This document shows positions 44,219 to 55,744 of a stretch of 64,000 bases of DNA, piece after piece. Source of the stretch: Phoma sp. XZ068 (lineage: Eukaryota > Ascomycota > Dothideomycetes > Pleosporales > Didymellaceae); NCBI GenBank assembly GCA_004835665.1, contig RBKR01000008.1, positions 1,612,001 through 1,676,000 on the forward strand, given 5' to 3'. The first letter of the stretch is position 1; the number at the start of each line of letters is the position of its first letter. The notes under the pieces were generated by a model, which was not told where the DNA came from, searched no databases, and saw nothing but the letters and a program-made list of their open reading frames with translations. The position numbers and the translations under genes were made by a program.

Positions 44219-47200
44219 AAAACAGCCACCGACCCGACGATAGGCCACGAAGGAACGACGACCACGACCAGACCGATACCAAGAACAGATGAGCATACTC
44301 GATTAGGAAGCCGCCATGCTTTGGTGCAGGTGATTTGCCCCTGGCTTCTGAGTTTGGACATTCTCCGGGACAACCGCACATGGTAGCCAGGGACGCCTGC
44401 ATACGGTGCTACCAGACCAGCGCCCTGTTCGCAAGCAAGCAATCGCTACCGAAGACTTCTCGTAAACACACAAGCTGGACGGGTACACCGACCTATATCA
44501 TGCAGAGATATTACAGCTAGTTTGGGAAGATCTGGCAGGCGGCTTGACTCACAAAGCCACCTGAGGACTTCTGAGTCACCACTCCGTACATCCCATAGCG
44601 AAAGACAGTAGTACGTACCTTTACGATGCTTCTTGCCAACACACATGTTCGTATTCCAATGTGTCGCTGCTGTGATGCCTATCTTGTTGACAACGATATT
44701 TCCGCGCCTGATACGAAGTCCCTCCATTGCGGAGTAACCCACTAGCTTCGTACAAATCACGTACAACACCGCCCTCTAAACGGCATCCATGAGGAAGTTG
44801 GGTTTTGAGTTGAACGTCGAACTCTTATTCACTGTTGGATCATTTCTTTCTCTATCTCTCTAAAAGGAAACCCATAAGCAGAACATGAACTATCCAAAAA
44901 CCTCTACACATGTCCAGCGCGCTCATCTCAAGGGCGGTCGCTAACAACGTGCGCACTCATGTTCCTCTATTGAACGTCACCGGATATGCTTGGAGGTTTC
45001 GAATTATGCGAAACCGACAACTGATACCGACCCAACATCGACGTCGGCAACCAGTTGCTGACGTCGAGTTATGCTAGAAATAGTCCTGGAACAATGGAAC
45101 AATCTGAAACCACATCTCGCCCTGGTATGCTTGCTAGCTGCAGGACCAAAAACAGCATATGCTCTTCCTCTGTCATTCCAAACGCGTTCTCAAAGCGGAG
45201 CACAGGCGTGTCGCAAGTGCATCCTTGTTGTAACAAGCTCAAGCGCGCCTTCCCCGCTCTGCAGACAATATCAATGCAACATCAACTGTCCAAAACAATA
45301 CACATGCTACGTACTAATATAGCCCAACAATACCTATATTCGACTGCGAACTGCTGCTTGCGCCTCTAGAGTACGTTACCGGAGTTACCGGCTTCTCGCC
45401 AATCAACTCCATATCCGAATTCAAGGAACTACCTTACTTCTATCAAACGTCTTTCATATCAATTTGGTAAGAAAGATAAATCAGAATACTTTGTAGGCAA
45501 TTAGGCGAGATACATGTCCTAGGCAAATCCTACCTCTGATTGCGATGCATTCCTGACGTGCGTGTGCGCGCCGCCCAGGATCTACCTAGGAGCCCATTAG
45601 AGATGCGAAGAGGGTGCTTTCGAGGGTGATACGGAGAGCGAAGGTGATACGTATCTTCTTCGTATTTGCAAGAAAGTGTATGCAATGGATACCCAGCTCA
45701 CCTCACGCTTGCTTTCGCAGTTAGATACACTAGGTTATTTACTTCTTCATTTGCGCTGCTGAAGTCTGTATTGTAGACTTAGTCACTATACCACAGCCTC
45801 AAACGAACAGGTACACAATATACGCAGCCTAGCGCGCATCTATCTTTACTGCAAGATATAGTACGGCTCATCATCTCACTCCGGTTCACATTAGTGTTCT
45901 TCAGATCGCTAGAGCAGGTCGACGCCGCTACCTCTCTGGACACAGAGCTAGAAGGAATGCATAAGAGCTAGCTAGACCTCACTTCCAGTCTTCATCACCT
46001 ACCCAGCGTTACCAGGCGTATATCGTAGCTAGACCACAGCTCACCATATTCCTGATCTGTCCTTAGCAGAAAGTCGCTTCTCTTTCCTTGTACAGCACTG
46101 TTCCACGCTGCAGATCTTTCTATTTCCGTGCCCTTGCTTAAACTGCATCCACAGTTTGAGCATCTAGATCACCACTTCACGTGTTAGACTTGTACCCCGT
46201 TTGTACCGAGTTGGCGGGTACATCAATGGTATCATTAAAGTCACCGAGTCGGGCGCTCCTCATATCGTCCGGAAATGGAACTTTCCTATCCTTGTTGATA
46301 TTATTAGGCCTGACACTATGCTAGTAGACAAAGTTGAAGAGATGGAGTGGGAGGGTTCGGATGTGGAACGTACAGTAGATGAAAGGGATACGCTAAACTT
46401 GGAAAATTGTCATATCTTAGTGCATTTCGTGTCTTTGTTTGTAACTATCATTGTGTTCCAACAGGAAGGAGAACGTGTATGCGATATGGATGGAAACCTA
46501 GACATTTCTAGCGCACGACTGCTAAGAAGTTTTGGGTCCCATCCAGCGCTTCTTACATTGATTACGCCTGCACCTCCGACTCTAATTGTTTATTAATCTA
46601 ATGCCTCTACATTTGATGCCCGGAATATTCTCGGACTGCACCTACTTCTTCGGTCATAACCCCATACCTCATGTTTGTGGTCCTGAGTAAGCACTTGACT
46701 ACGGCTTAGTAGTCAGCTTTGAACAACGATGATCATGGAAGGACATACACTTCGTTCGGTCCCCGAAGCACCAATAGCGGCTGATCCTGACGAGCTTTGA
46801 ACTTTTAGCTATGTCATTGCCTGGCAAGTTTACTATGCCGCATTCTGACATATTCTTCGGCCCTTTTCTCAGGCGCTGATGGATGTGCCTCTTTTGAGCA
46901 TGATCGAGAATGATTGAGCAGGACTTTCGTTCTGCGTCGCTTGCTGCTTTTCTTAATGCTATGTTGTAGCTATGTAACATCTTGCCGAGCCTTCGCGAGA
47001 TATTCTCGTTAGATGTAGCGCAGTGATCGTTTGTCAAAGACCTGTGTTGGTCACGCCACATATGAGAAGCCGAGAAGGAACGGGGAGCTAGAGACCGTGC
47101 CGTAAATACGCAGCAACGTACGGAATACTCCGATTTTGTACCTACAAGATCGCAGCCTGAGAAGTGATATTATAATATTTCCTTTTAAACAATCCCCTTG

Positions 47201-47481
47201 CTTATCCATACCAGTATATAATTTCTAAAAGCCTTGATCATGCGTCTTGTTTTAGTAAACGGTTTCCCTACAATCTACAAGGTTTAGAACATGTACTACG
47301 TGGGAAAGGGTAGAAGGTGGGTGCCTAAATTGTGGCGGAGCATTCAGTCTCAAAGGTAATCCAGAAACCAGCGACTCTCTTCTCATTATTCCATCCCAGC
47401 TTGTCTGCTCAACTAGCTGTGCTTTCCCTATTCCTATTTGTACTCTGACACCTGAGTAGCTGGGCTGTCAAGATACGCAAT
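44219..47481. other. AT-rich gene-poor stretch
   Basis: Rich in TA-containing words. Two longer frames occur, 46201-46596 (+, no ATG) and 46699-47061 (-, starts MWRDQHRSLTND). Neither has a recognisable domain or splice partner; they may be remnants of decayed genes or elements. Confidence 0.4.
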
Positions 47482-48608
47482 ATGCTTACAACAGATAGCA
47501 CCCTATTATTGGCGCCTCTAGAAATCCGTAACCAGATATATTCACTCCTTTTACCCACTTAATTGCACGTAAACCGTCAGGGAGAGACTTTCCGCCTCGC
47601 ACAGTGTATAGAGCCACGTCAAGACAGAAATGAGAACAGTAATCCGCATTTCGTACTTGACCACCAGATGAAATTGTGGAAGATGAAGCTAGTCGCTTTA
47701 TGTACGGAGACAAGGCTTCGAAGCTCCTATGGGCGCGCCGCCTACAGTCTTCCTGGGGACCACACTGGAGATGCAAAGAGTCTGCTCTGGACAAAACCTC
47801 GGAGACCAACTCTGGTCTTGCTCATCTCCTTATGTGTCGAAGGATGTACGCAACAGGTCCTTGAGTCTTCTGATGTTTGCTTACCTACAGGACTAGACGG
47901 TTCGAGGTTATTGACCTTCTTATCCGCACCGCTGATATCCATGTTACTGATATGGAGACTTTCAACTACTTCAACAACCCAACACCTACGCTATCTGCAT
48001 CGCTCAGCATCCTTCTAATTTTGTTGCGGAAAATCACACAGCTAAACATTACGCTTCGGCTTCCTCTAGCCTTCTTTAGATCCTTCGGATGCCTTGAGAA
48101 TGCCGGTCTAGACCCAAACCTAGACATTCTGATTCAAGGCTGGTTGGAGCTTGGGTCCAGCCTCCGTTGCTTCCCAAATCTCCGTACGCTTCAATTATGG
48201 CTTGACCACGATGAATCAGACTTCTGGGCCACTATCGATGAACGGGCTGTGCTCTCTGCTCTTTCCAGCTTCTTCCAGTCCCCTCGTCCAGATGTGTTCG
48301 TTTCTCTACCAAAGCTGCACCCAAAATTTGAGAACAAAGATCGCCACTTCATTCAAGGTGCCACCCTTTGTTTTGTTCTTCACCGCAGGATACGGCAACG
48401 ATACCATGGAGACACTTCTGTTCCAGGCGCCGCAAAAATAATACGTCAACCGGATTTCCCATTCATGCTGGATGCTCTTGGCTTAATGGAAATGATTATA
48501 CCAGAGCTAGAGGAAGACGAGTGGGACATGTGGGAGAGAGGGGTAGATGTTGAGAAAATGATGGAGGAGATATTAGAAGTTGGCTTTCACCCGCATTATG
48601 GAATTTGA
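47482..48608 (+). pseudogene. Decayed 2EXR/F-box-like gene
   Basis: An ATG at 47482 opens a start typical of fungal 2EXR-type proteins (LLLAPLEIRNQIYSLLLPT), which hits TAA at 47560. The same frame continues with plausible protein (LHVNRQGETFRLAQCIEP). Coding similarity then moves to another frame from about 47676 (DEASRFMYGDKASKLLW, LLMCRRMYAT), which meets TGA at 47862 and 47871 and then reads open from 47877 to 48608. That is one nonsense codon, one frameshift and two further stops. The C-terminal 243 codons are intact and include WLELGSSLRCFPNLRTLQLW. A 34-base GT-AG segment at 47857-47890 could remove the last two stops but is short for an intron. Confidence 0.6.
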
Positions 48609-49423
48609 AGTAGCGCGCTGTTTTAATTGTGCCCAACAGTCTTGAAGCCTTTATTTTCAGTCCTGCAATCAACTTAAGGGTATATCAGTGACAGACTCAT
48701 GATTTAATTGACTTGTCGCCATATCAGTACAGCCATGCTATCAGGAATGCCTTTAGAGGTGCTGCCAGTGTGTAGCCAACTTATAGGTATCTCTTCTTTC
48801 CCTCCTTTTGTCTGTCAGCAGGCTCGCACCACGGTTGAATTTCTGCGTATACTTTTTGTCTAGCCTTGCTACTCTGTATTGATATCAAGAACACCGACAA
48901 CGCCAAAGACAATCTTCAAAAGGCTAGACGCGGACCCGAAGTGCAGTCTCGTGCCGAAACTAAGATTTAGTCCTGCCAAGAAGGAGGCAAGATGTGTTGA
49001 AACAGTCTTTCCACTTTGAGAGATGGCTGCAGAGCTGGAATTCGCATCACAGCTGCATTAATACCTCATGCAGTTGCACTTTCGTCGAAAATGAGGTTGA
49101 TTGGCCATTTGGCGCCTTCGGCGCCTTATTTGCTTAGCGCGACATGGGAAGCAACTGCGTCCCACGCGCTCAGCCTTGTCACTTTGTTACCTGAATCCTA
49201 GATCAAAACAAAGTAATCCGTTCTCACCAAATCTTTCACCACTATTATCGCTACAGAACCTCACCATTAGTCTCACCACACAATCCCACCTATCTAGCTC
49301 GCCAAAAAACCTTAATACAACCTTACTACACAGCCTCGCTACACAACTTCACTATACTAGTAGCGTTACCAAAAAGCGTCAACAAACAACCTCATTTCCA
49401 CAAGCAAGCTACACCTATCTTGC
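48609..49423. other. Intergenic, upstream of HET gene 1
   Basis: No supported gene. The 200 bases before 49424 are C/A- and T-rich, like a fungal leader. A short GGCGCC-TTC-GGCGCC palindrome lies near 49110-49125. Confidence 0.45.
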
Positions 49424-51496
49424 ATGGCCAAGATAACGGGCATCCCCCCTTTCTCTTATACACCCTTAGCCCCAGGTGAGATACGACTGCTTTCGCCTGC
49501 CCAGGATCTCACGGATTTGGCATGGGACTTGCAGGTCGTGAGCCTGGACGATCCTACGGTCACGTTCGATGCGCTGTCTTATACGTGGGGCTCACAGGAC
49601 CAACTTTACCCGATCACGGTCAACGGCAGAGTACACCACGTCCATCACAACCTCTGCGAGGCGCTGCCCTATCTAGCGCGTAGATACGAAGGTGGGCAAT
49701 TTCGAACGACCTGGAAAGAATCGCCATATAAAGCGGTGCCATGCATACCTCCCCGACATAGAGACCTGCAGCCTCGACCATTATGGATAGATGCTTTGTG
49801 CATTGATCAGAATAATGAAAGCGAAAAGAGGGCTCAGATTGCCAGGATGAATACCGTATATCGGCGTGCGACTACCGTGTGGGTGTGGCTTGGTATCTCC
49901 AAATTCCAGGATTCGATGGAAGAAGCCATCGCTCAGCTACCGCTACTGTCTGAGGTAGGCAAAGACCTCTATAGCGTGGATCTCGCGAAACTTCTTGATG
50001 TTGCGCCCTGCAACCATACACATATGCTTACCTTGGGCGCTTTGCGACCGGCAGTCTGGGATGCAATCATCCATCTGCTGTGCAATCCGTGGTTCCGAAG
50101 GCTCTGGGTTGTCCAGGAATTCGCTCTTGCGAGCAACGTCATGTTCTTATGCGGAGACTACACTGTTTCATATCGGCTTATGAAAACTGCAACTAGAGGC
50201 TTTTATCGAATTCAGAGCTTTTGCGCTTTTGAGGTCCCTTTGCTAAAAGAGCACCACGGAGTGAGCTTTAATGGTACCGCCATCTTCGAGACACGAAAGA
50301 CCGTGGGAAAGTTGGCGGATCGCACGTACCAACCCGTGATAGGAACCCTCCTGCAAGTCGTATGCTGCGCAACTATCCAATACTCACACTGTGTGGAGCC
50401 TCAAGACCGCGTTTTAGGCATTTTGGGTCTTCTTAGCCTGAATCAATGGGAAGACATCGGAGTGGACTTGTACTCGTTCACTTCGATACAAGAACTGTAC
50501 ACGAAATTCACTACATTCCTGCTATCTGATTCCTCTGGGCGGAAATCAGCGTCAGCACTGTGGGACTTGTTCGCATTCGCTTGTGCTCCAAGAAAGCTAC
50601 ACGGGCTGCCCTCTTGGGTGCCTGATATGCATCATCAGAATCCTGAAGGCCGAGCAAGCTGGATCCCTAATGTAATACATCCATATAGAGCTTCTTTGCG
50701 CAAACCATTTTTCAAGAATGGAGCACAGCCTGGAGAGCTTGTCACACGTGGATTCATTCTTGATACAATCAACCAAGTCTACGCTGAAGCACCGCGAGGT
50801 CTAGACTTCAACACGGAAACGTCAGAACTGCTGCAGCTGCTCTTAGAACTTGCAAAATGGGAAGATGAGACCCGAGCCACGATTTTGGGTTTACCGAACG
50901 AGCTGGGAAATCGGATGAGCGTTCCATTTGCTGCCAAGTACACTGAAACACAATACTGTCACACATTGATCGCTGAAAACGGGACGGACGACAGTAGTGA
51001 GGTGACTGTGAGGTCGTACAGGGACTTTAGGGATACACTTCAGCATCTCCAAAAGGGTTCCAAGGAGGCTCAGGTGGCAAATAGGTATGCATATCCGCCC
51101 TTTGCACATCATTGTAGCTCACTGACACACTTAAGGTTGCTTCACGAACAGAACCGGGTTTCTGGTGAAGACTTCCACAAGAAATTGTTAGCATCGATCG
51201 TGTTGCTCGCAGATCCTAGGACACGACCTGGGAAGTTTCTATTGAAGCTGCAACTTCTTCAGGTGAATCGGCGGCTTTTCAGTACAGTGGACGGCAAGCT
51301 TGGTCTTGCATACAAAGCCATCCAAATCAACGACTCTGTGTGCTTGATAGCGGGCTCTCCTATGCTGCACATAATGAGGAAAGACGCGACTCGAGACGAT
51401 GCATACAGGCTTGTTGGAGAGGCATGCGTGTATGGACTGATGGATGGCGAAGCTGAGGGATTAGATGTTGACGAGCAAGATATTATCTTGGTGTAG
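49424..51496 (+). CDS. HET-domain protein 1 (heterokaryon incompatibility family)
   Basis: Single-exon 690-residue protein. It starts with the paralogue signature FSYTPLAPGEIRLLSP. The HET domain (about residues 45-200) has FDALSYTWGSQDQLYPITVN, RPLWIDALCIDQNNESEKR and MNTVYRRATTVWVWLG. A long variable region follows (PWFRRLWVVQEFAL, PQDRVLGILGLL, LPSWVPDMHH), ending VYGLMDGEAEGLDVDEQDIILV-like. Proteins of this family act in non-self recognition and programmed cell death after hyphal fusion, or are used more broadly in fungal immunity. Two paralogues follow at 55745 and 58180. Confidence 0.9.
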   Translation: MAKITGIPPFSYTPLAPGEIRLLSPAQDLTDLAWDLQVVSLDDPTVTFDALSYTWGSQDQLYPITVNGRVHHVHHNLCEALPYLARRYEGGQFRTTWKESPYKAVPCIPPRHRDLQPRPLWIDALCIDQNNESEKRAQIARMNTVYRRATTVWVWLGISKFQDSMEEAIAQLPLLSEVGKDLYSVDLAKLLDVAPCNHTHMLTLGALRPAVWDAIIHLLCNPWFRRLWVVQEFALASNVMFLCGDYTVSYRLMKTATRGFYRIQSFCAFEVPLLKEHHGVSFNGTAIFETRKTVGKLADRTYQPVIGTLLQVVCCATIQYSHCVEPQDRVLGILGLLSLNQWEDIGVDLYSFTSIQELYTKFTTFLLSDSSGRKSASALWDLFAFACAPRKLHGLPSWVPDMHHQNPEGRASWIPNVIHPYRASLRKPFFKNGAQPGELVTRGFILDTINQVYAEAPRGLDFNTETSELLQLLLELAKWEDETRATILGLPNELGNRMSVPFAAKYTETQYCHTLIAENGTDDSSEVTVRSYRDFRDTLQHLQKGSKEAQVANRYAYPPFAHHCSSLTHLRLLHEQNRVSGEDFHKKLLASIVLLADPRTRPGKFLLKLQLLQVNRRLFSTVDGKLGLAYKAIQINDSVCLIAGSPMLHIMRKDATRDDAYRLVGEACVYGLMDGEAEGLDVDEQDIILV

Positions 51497-51519
51497 ACTA
51501 CTCTTTGGCACTAGGTGCG

Positions 51520-51769
51520 GCAATAATTCGTTTTCCGTCAGTTAGATGAGGTCAGCAACACATGATTCCTACTCCAACATACAACCAAGTAAACAACAAG
51601 GTAGTAGGTCTTATAGTGAGTTAAAATAGAATGAGTTCAAAGCTGAAGCTATCTAGATTAGTTTACAAGAGTATTACTACATATTTATTGAGTTTTTCGC
51701 AAGTTCCTACGTAGAAGTTAGAATCATGTGTTGCTGACCTTATCTCGTTGAGAAAAAACGAATCATTGC
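51520..51769. mobile_element. MITE-like element with 49-bp terminal inverted repeats
   Basis: The left arm (51520-51568) and the reverse complement of the right arm (51721-51769) agree at 41 of 49 positions. Eighteen consecutive bases at the inner end are identical (GTCAGCAACACATGATTC). The 152-bp centre is AT-rich and non-coding. Several arm mismatches are transitions. I see no clear target-site duplication. It sits 24 bp after the stop of HET gene 1 and in the promoter region of DUS2. Confidence 0.7.
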
Positions 51770-51930
51770 AGCCCATAGTATTGGTGGTGATGGTGAAGGA
51801 AGCGCAAAGGGTCTACGCTAGTACCAATCTAGAAGCGGTGTCCAAGGGCAGGATCTTGGCTCCACTAAACTTTGACTCCACAATAATCGCCGCCTTCATT
51901 CACTCGCTCCTGCCCAAACTGCGGCATGTT

Positions 51931-53288
51931 ATGCTACGAACGCTCCACCGAACGATAACACGAGCCATGGCTGTCTCTGAGCCCACACGCGTTCCCATTC
52001 CCAAGAATGGCGTCGACTACCGCGGCACTGTCGTGCTTGCGCCCATGGTGCGCTCCGGCGAATTGCCCTCAAGGCTGCTTGCGCTGAAATATGGCGCAGA
52101 TCTGGTGTGGGGTGAGTTATATACGTGACTTCTTTCTCACGCCATATTAACAGCATATCAGGCCCTGAGACAATCGACCGCGCAATCATCGGCACCACGC
52201 GCCGCCTCAACCCCCACACGCAAACCCTCGAATGGTCGCGCCTGCCCACCTCGAAACTCAAGAACCCCCACCTCGACCCCGAGAACCGCGAGAGCGTATT
52301 GTACCGCATTCACCCGGAGCTCGAGAAGGGCCGGCTGATCTATCAGATGGGCACAGCGAACCCTGAACTTGCTGTACAGGCCGCAAAAATGGTCGCCGCC
52401 GACGTTGCAGGCATCGATGTGAATTCCGGCTGCCCCAAGCCGTTCTCTACCGCGGGAGGCATGGGCGCCGCCCTTCTCAAGACGCCAGATCTTCTGTGTA
52501 ATATTTTGACGAGCTTGGTGGAGGAAGTTGGCAAGCCGTACGAAATCGGCATCAGTGTTAAAATTCGTATCCTGGACAACCCGGAGGATACAAGGGCTTT
52601 GGTGGAAAGATTGGTCAAGACGGGTATCACAGGTCTCACCGTACACTGCCGCACGACACCCATGCGGCCCAGGGAGAGGGCCATCCGGGGACAGCTGAAG
52701 ATGGTGGGCGAGATCTGCCGCGCTGCAGGTGTCGCCTGCGTCATGAACGGAGATGTAACGAGCCGGACGGAAGCGCTCGCGCTGGTGAAAGAGTTCAATG
52801 TCGACGGCGCCATGATTGCAACCGAGGCTGAGAAGAACCCATCCTGTTTCCGCCCAGATGCTGAGGGTGGCCCGCACGAGTGGAAGAGCCAGTGGAAGAC
52901 GGTCGTTGCCGAGTACATGAAGCTCGCCATCCAAGTCGAAAACAGGTGGGGCAACACGAAGTACCTGCTCGGCCAGATGATTCCTGGCCGTGAGGAGGCA
53001 TACAAGGCCATGAACAGGAGCAAGTGCTACGCCGACGTAATCAAAGCGCTCGCTCTTGAAGATGTGGACGACCTGCTGGAGAAGGCAAAGGTGGTGGATC
53101 AGCACCTCGGCATTCCCAAGGAGGAGCTCAGCAAAGCGCAGAAGAGACAGCGTGTCAAGGAGACTATGCAGCAGGGCGCTGGCGAGCACCAGCAGCCAGA
53201 TGCCAAGCGAGTCAAGGTGCCTGACTCGGCCGTCATAGATGGAAGCATGGCGTCCACTGCTGAAGTTGCTACCGCGTTGGCTGCCTAG
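51931..53288 (+). CDS. DUS2: tRNA-dihydrouridine synthase, Dus2 type
   Basis: Flavoenzyme reducing a uridine in the tRNA D-loop (U20 for Dus2). Two exons, 51931-52111 and 52162-53288, with a 50-bp intron (GTGAGT), give 435 residues from the first ATG or 423 from the ATG at 51967. Visible are VVLAPMVRSGELPSRLLAL (FMN-binding start), VYRIHP-like and LIYQMGTANPELA segments, the active-site region VNSGCPKPFSTAGGMGAALL with Cys151, GLTVHCRTTPMRPRE and VMNGDV. The GCPKPFS...GGMGAAL wording is diagnostic of Dus2. The upstream Met adds MLRTLHRTITRA, which is basic with hydroxyl residues and could be an optional mitochondrial presequence. The C-terminal tail is lysine-rich and lacks an obvious double-stranded-RNA-binding domain. 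Confidence 0.93.
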
Positions 53289-53644
53289 CGGTGCGCAAGT
53301 AAGGTGGGTGTTTGAGTTTGAATTGCATTGCGTGGGGTGGGTATTCGGCGTCTAAGCATTTACATCTAGGAAAGGAAAGGGTAATGTACAGTGCAATCTG
53401 TACGGGTATGTAGACAACCTCTCTAAACATCCACATCGTTCTCCCCTTCTCGCCTCCAAGCGTCTCCTCCCTCTTCCTTCACGCTTATCCCCCCGTTCAT
53501 TCATCCTGGGTATATCCTTCCATCATTCGGTCCGGTCCATCTCGCTCTGGCCTCTCCATTGCCTTCTGGTGTCGATTTCGAATTTGCATCCATGACTATT
53601 TCCCCCTTTTTCTCCATTTCAATCCTTTTGGAATCCACTCCACC

Positions 53645-53767
53645 TCATAGAATTGGTGCGCTGGGGTTGAATCCTCCGTGCCCGAGATTTGTGAACAGCA
53701 CGACTATCATTCCCACGAAGGCGATCAGCTCGAAGGCTGCGATGGCGATGGTGCTTGCGGCGGGCAT
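53645..53767 (-). CDS. 40-residue single-span membrane microprotein
   Basis: An ATG at 53767 opens a 41-codon frame that is too short for usual gene-calling cut-offs. The product starts MPAASTIAIAAFELIAFVGM, continues through a strongly hydrophobic stretch (about residues 5-27) and ends LGHGGFNPSAPIL. A TATA-like element (TTAAATATAG on the minus strand, about 53821-53830) lies about 55-60 bases upstream of the ATG. Small single-span proteins of this kind are often organelle-complex or ER subunits. I do not recognise the family. Confidence 0.5.
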   Translation of the reverse strand: MPAASTIAIAAFELIAFVGMIVVLFTNLGHGGFNPSAPIL

Positions 53768-55744
53768 GGTGAGAGGCTTGCTAAGGAGGTGCTGAGAGAT
53801 GCCTTGTGATTGAGTGGACTGCTATATTTAAGAAGTCGTTGGTCGACCGGTGCAGTACTGGATTTGGAAGAGGTGGTGTCCAAGATAGCCAAGAAACGTG
53901 GTAGCCTGGTGCTGGTGCAGGTGTAGCAGCAACGAAGATGTCAAGTCGGAGTCGAGTTGCCTAACAGCGAGAAGAGATTGTGCGGCTGAGCGAATTTATC
54001 GAAGTGACGGATTCGGCTTTAGCGATACTGGTGGCTGCAGTAACGCTCGTGTATCTCCCCCCACAAATGTTCAGTGCGTCCCACACTTTCTATACCTTCA
54101 GAACAGCCGTTCGCAAAAATCCAAGAGGAAATGATTTTCCCCTTCCCACGCGGGCACACAAGGGTGATAAATAAATTCTTTTCACTCTCGCTCTCTCGCA
54201 GCCAGTTATTGCCGGTGGGGCGCCCTGCTGAACTGCGTTTCATGCCAAATTGTTTGCTGACGCAGAGTGGGAATGCGTTCCTCGCCATGGCTGTGAGAAG
54301 TTTGGCAAGGCGACCCCTGATTGGCGCTGCGCCGGTGTGCCGCAGCAGCCACCAACACGCATTCGCCAGCGCTGATATCGTGGCGCTCAGCAATCCGGTG
54401 CACTGGTACTGCGTGGTGCATGTGTAGTCGCGATAGGACACGATACGAACGCACGACCGATCAAACGATCAAACATTTCCACTCCTCCACTGCGAATCGA
54501 ATAGTTCCGTGCTGCTTATCTAGACACCTTCTTCTACTCGCACCCATTTCCTCTTTCGCCTTGTCCGTCTTGTCTGTCTGTCTTGTCGTGGCCAGGTAAG
54601 CCTTCGCAGTCCGCGTTTTACAATTATTGGTTCTCGCCATCGCATACCGACTCCCGGGTGCCTGTGCGTCCGCGCGCCCAGCTTGTTTCGGGCTAGCGGC
54701 GCGGTGTCGTCGATAATCGATAGCTGCACGTTTTCACCAATCGATTTAGAGCTAGGCGATCGGATGTCCGGCACGGCGCGAATTGCCAATGCCATGCCGT
54801 TGCGTGATGGGAAGCGGAGGATGTGGTGGTGGTGAGATAGGTGTGAGGAGGATGCTTGGCAAGGTCCTGCGCGGTGATGTTGGCTTGGCCGGTGTGATGG
54901 GTGAGCATGTTCCTTGGGACTGCTGTTTGGGAAGTATGATTGGTTGTCTTGGACTAGATTCTCGAGGGGCATAGGTGTGGCTGAGCTTGTGCTGGATGGT
55001 GCCTGTATAATGGTCCAGTGGGTGTGGCCGCGGTGAGGTTTGAAACGACCGAGGATTATGCTCTCAAGACTACCAAGATGAAGAAGTTTGCACCGCTGCA
55101 ACTCATAGGTGAATGGGTTTGTTTCTGAAGGAGGCGGTGGTCAAAGAAGGCTGACACTCCAGCTACCTGCGATCGGTGTCCATCGGTGTCCATCGGTATT
55201 CAGCAGGAGTACGGCACACAGTTATAATAGTTTGGCAGGTGTTGCCGGTCTAAATGCACATCCTCCAGAGACAAATTCACCTTACGAGCGGTCTGATTGC
55301 GGTGCCTAAGTAGGGATGGATGCTTGTGGAGCGGTCAAACATCATTCGGGCGCGTGGCGCTTCTGTGTATCTTGGCGGAGTTGGGGTTGAAGCTATGTGT
55401 ATGTGCGTTGATGTGTGCTTGAGCTTTGCGAGAAGAAACAATAGGTCATCTATGGAGATATGGGTGCGTCTTCTGAGAGTGGTTGCTACTTGGTCTAGAA
55501 ATAGAGCCGGTAGTACTCAACATGCCGAGAGTCGAGACATAACCAGAGATGTGATATCTATGAAAGGTTGGAGCACCCTGCTAGCAGAGTCAAACATGTA
55601 TTTGGAGACTACGAAAGGATATCCCTAGCTGATGATGGAGTACTGTGTACGAGACCAAAAGGAACCATCCAAAATCTTATCTGAAATAGTCCTACAGACT
55701 GCGTAGGTCGGCCCCTAGAATGTCGACAGTAGGGAAATCTGTTG
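53768..55744. other. 2-kb intergenic region, possible untranslated exon
   Basis: No convincing protein. Around 54480-54597 a CT-rich stretch (TCTTGTCTGTCTGTCTTGTC) ends at a clean donor CCAG/GTAAGC (54595-54600), resembling a spliced 5' leader read rightward, but no coding exon that follows it is recognisable. A non-coding transcript is possible. Confidence 0.35.

Noticed and set aside
43525..44442. 305-codon open frame antisense to CIA2
   Set aside because: Shadow frame; CIA2 on the plus strand has all family motifs and a clean intron.
46201..47061. Two 120-131 codon frames in the AT-rich block
   Set aside because: One lacks an ATG and neither shows a domain; left as possible remnants only.
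52158..53189. 343-codon open frame antisense to DUS2
   Set aside because: Shadow of a conserved gene with biased codons; no recognisable protein.
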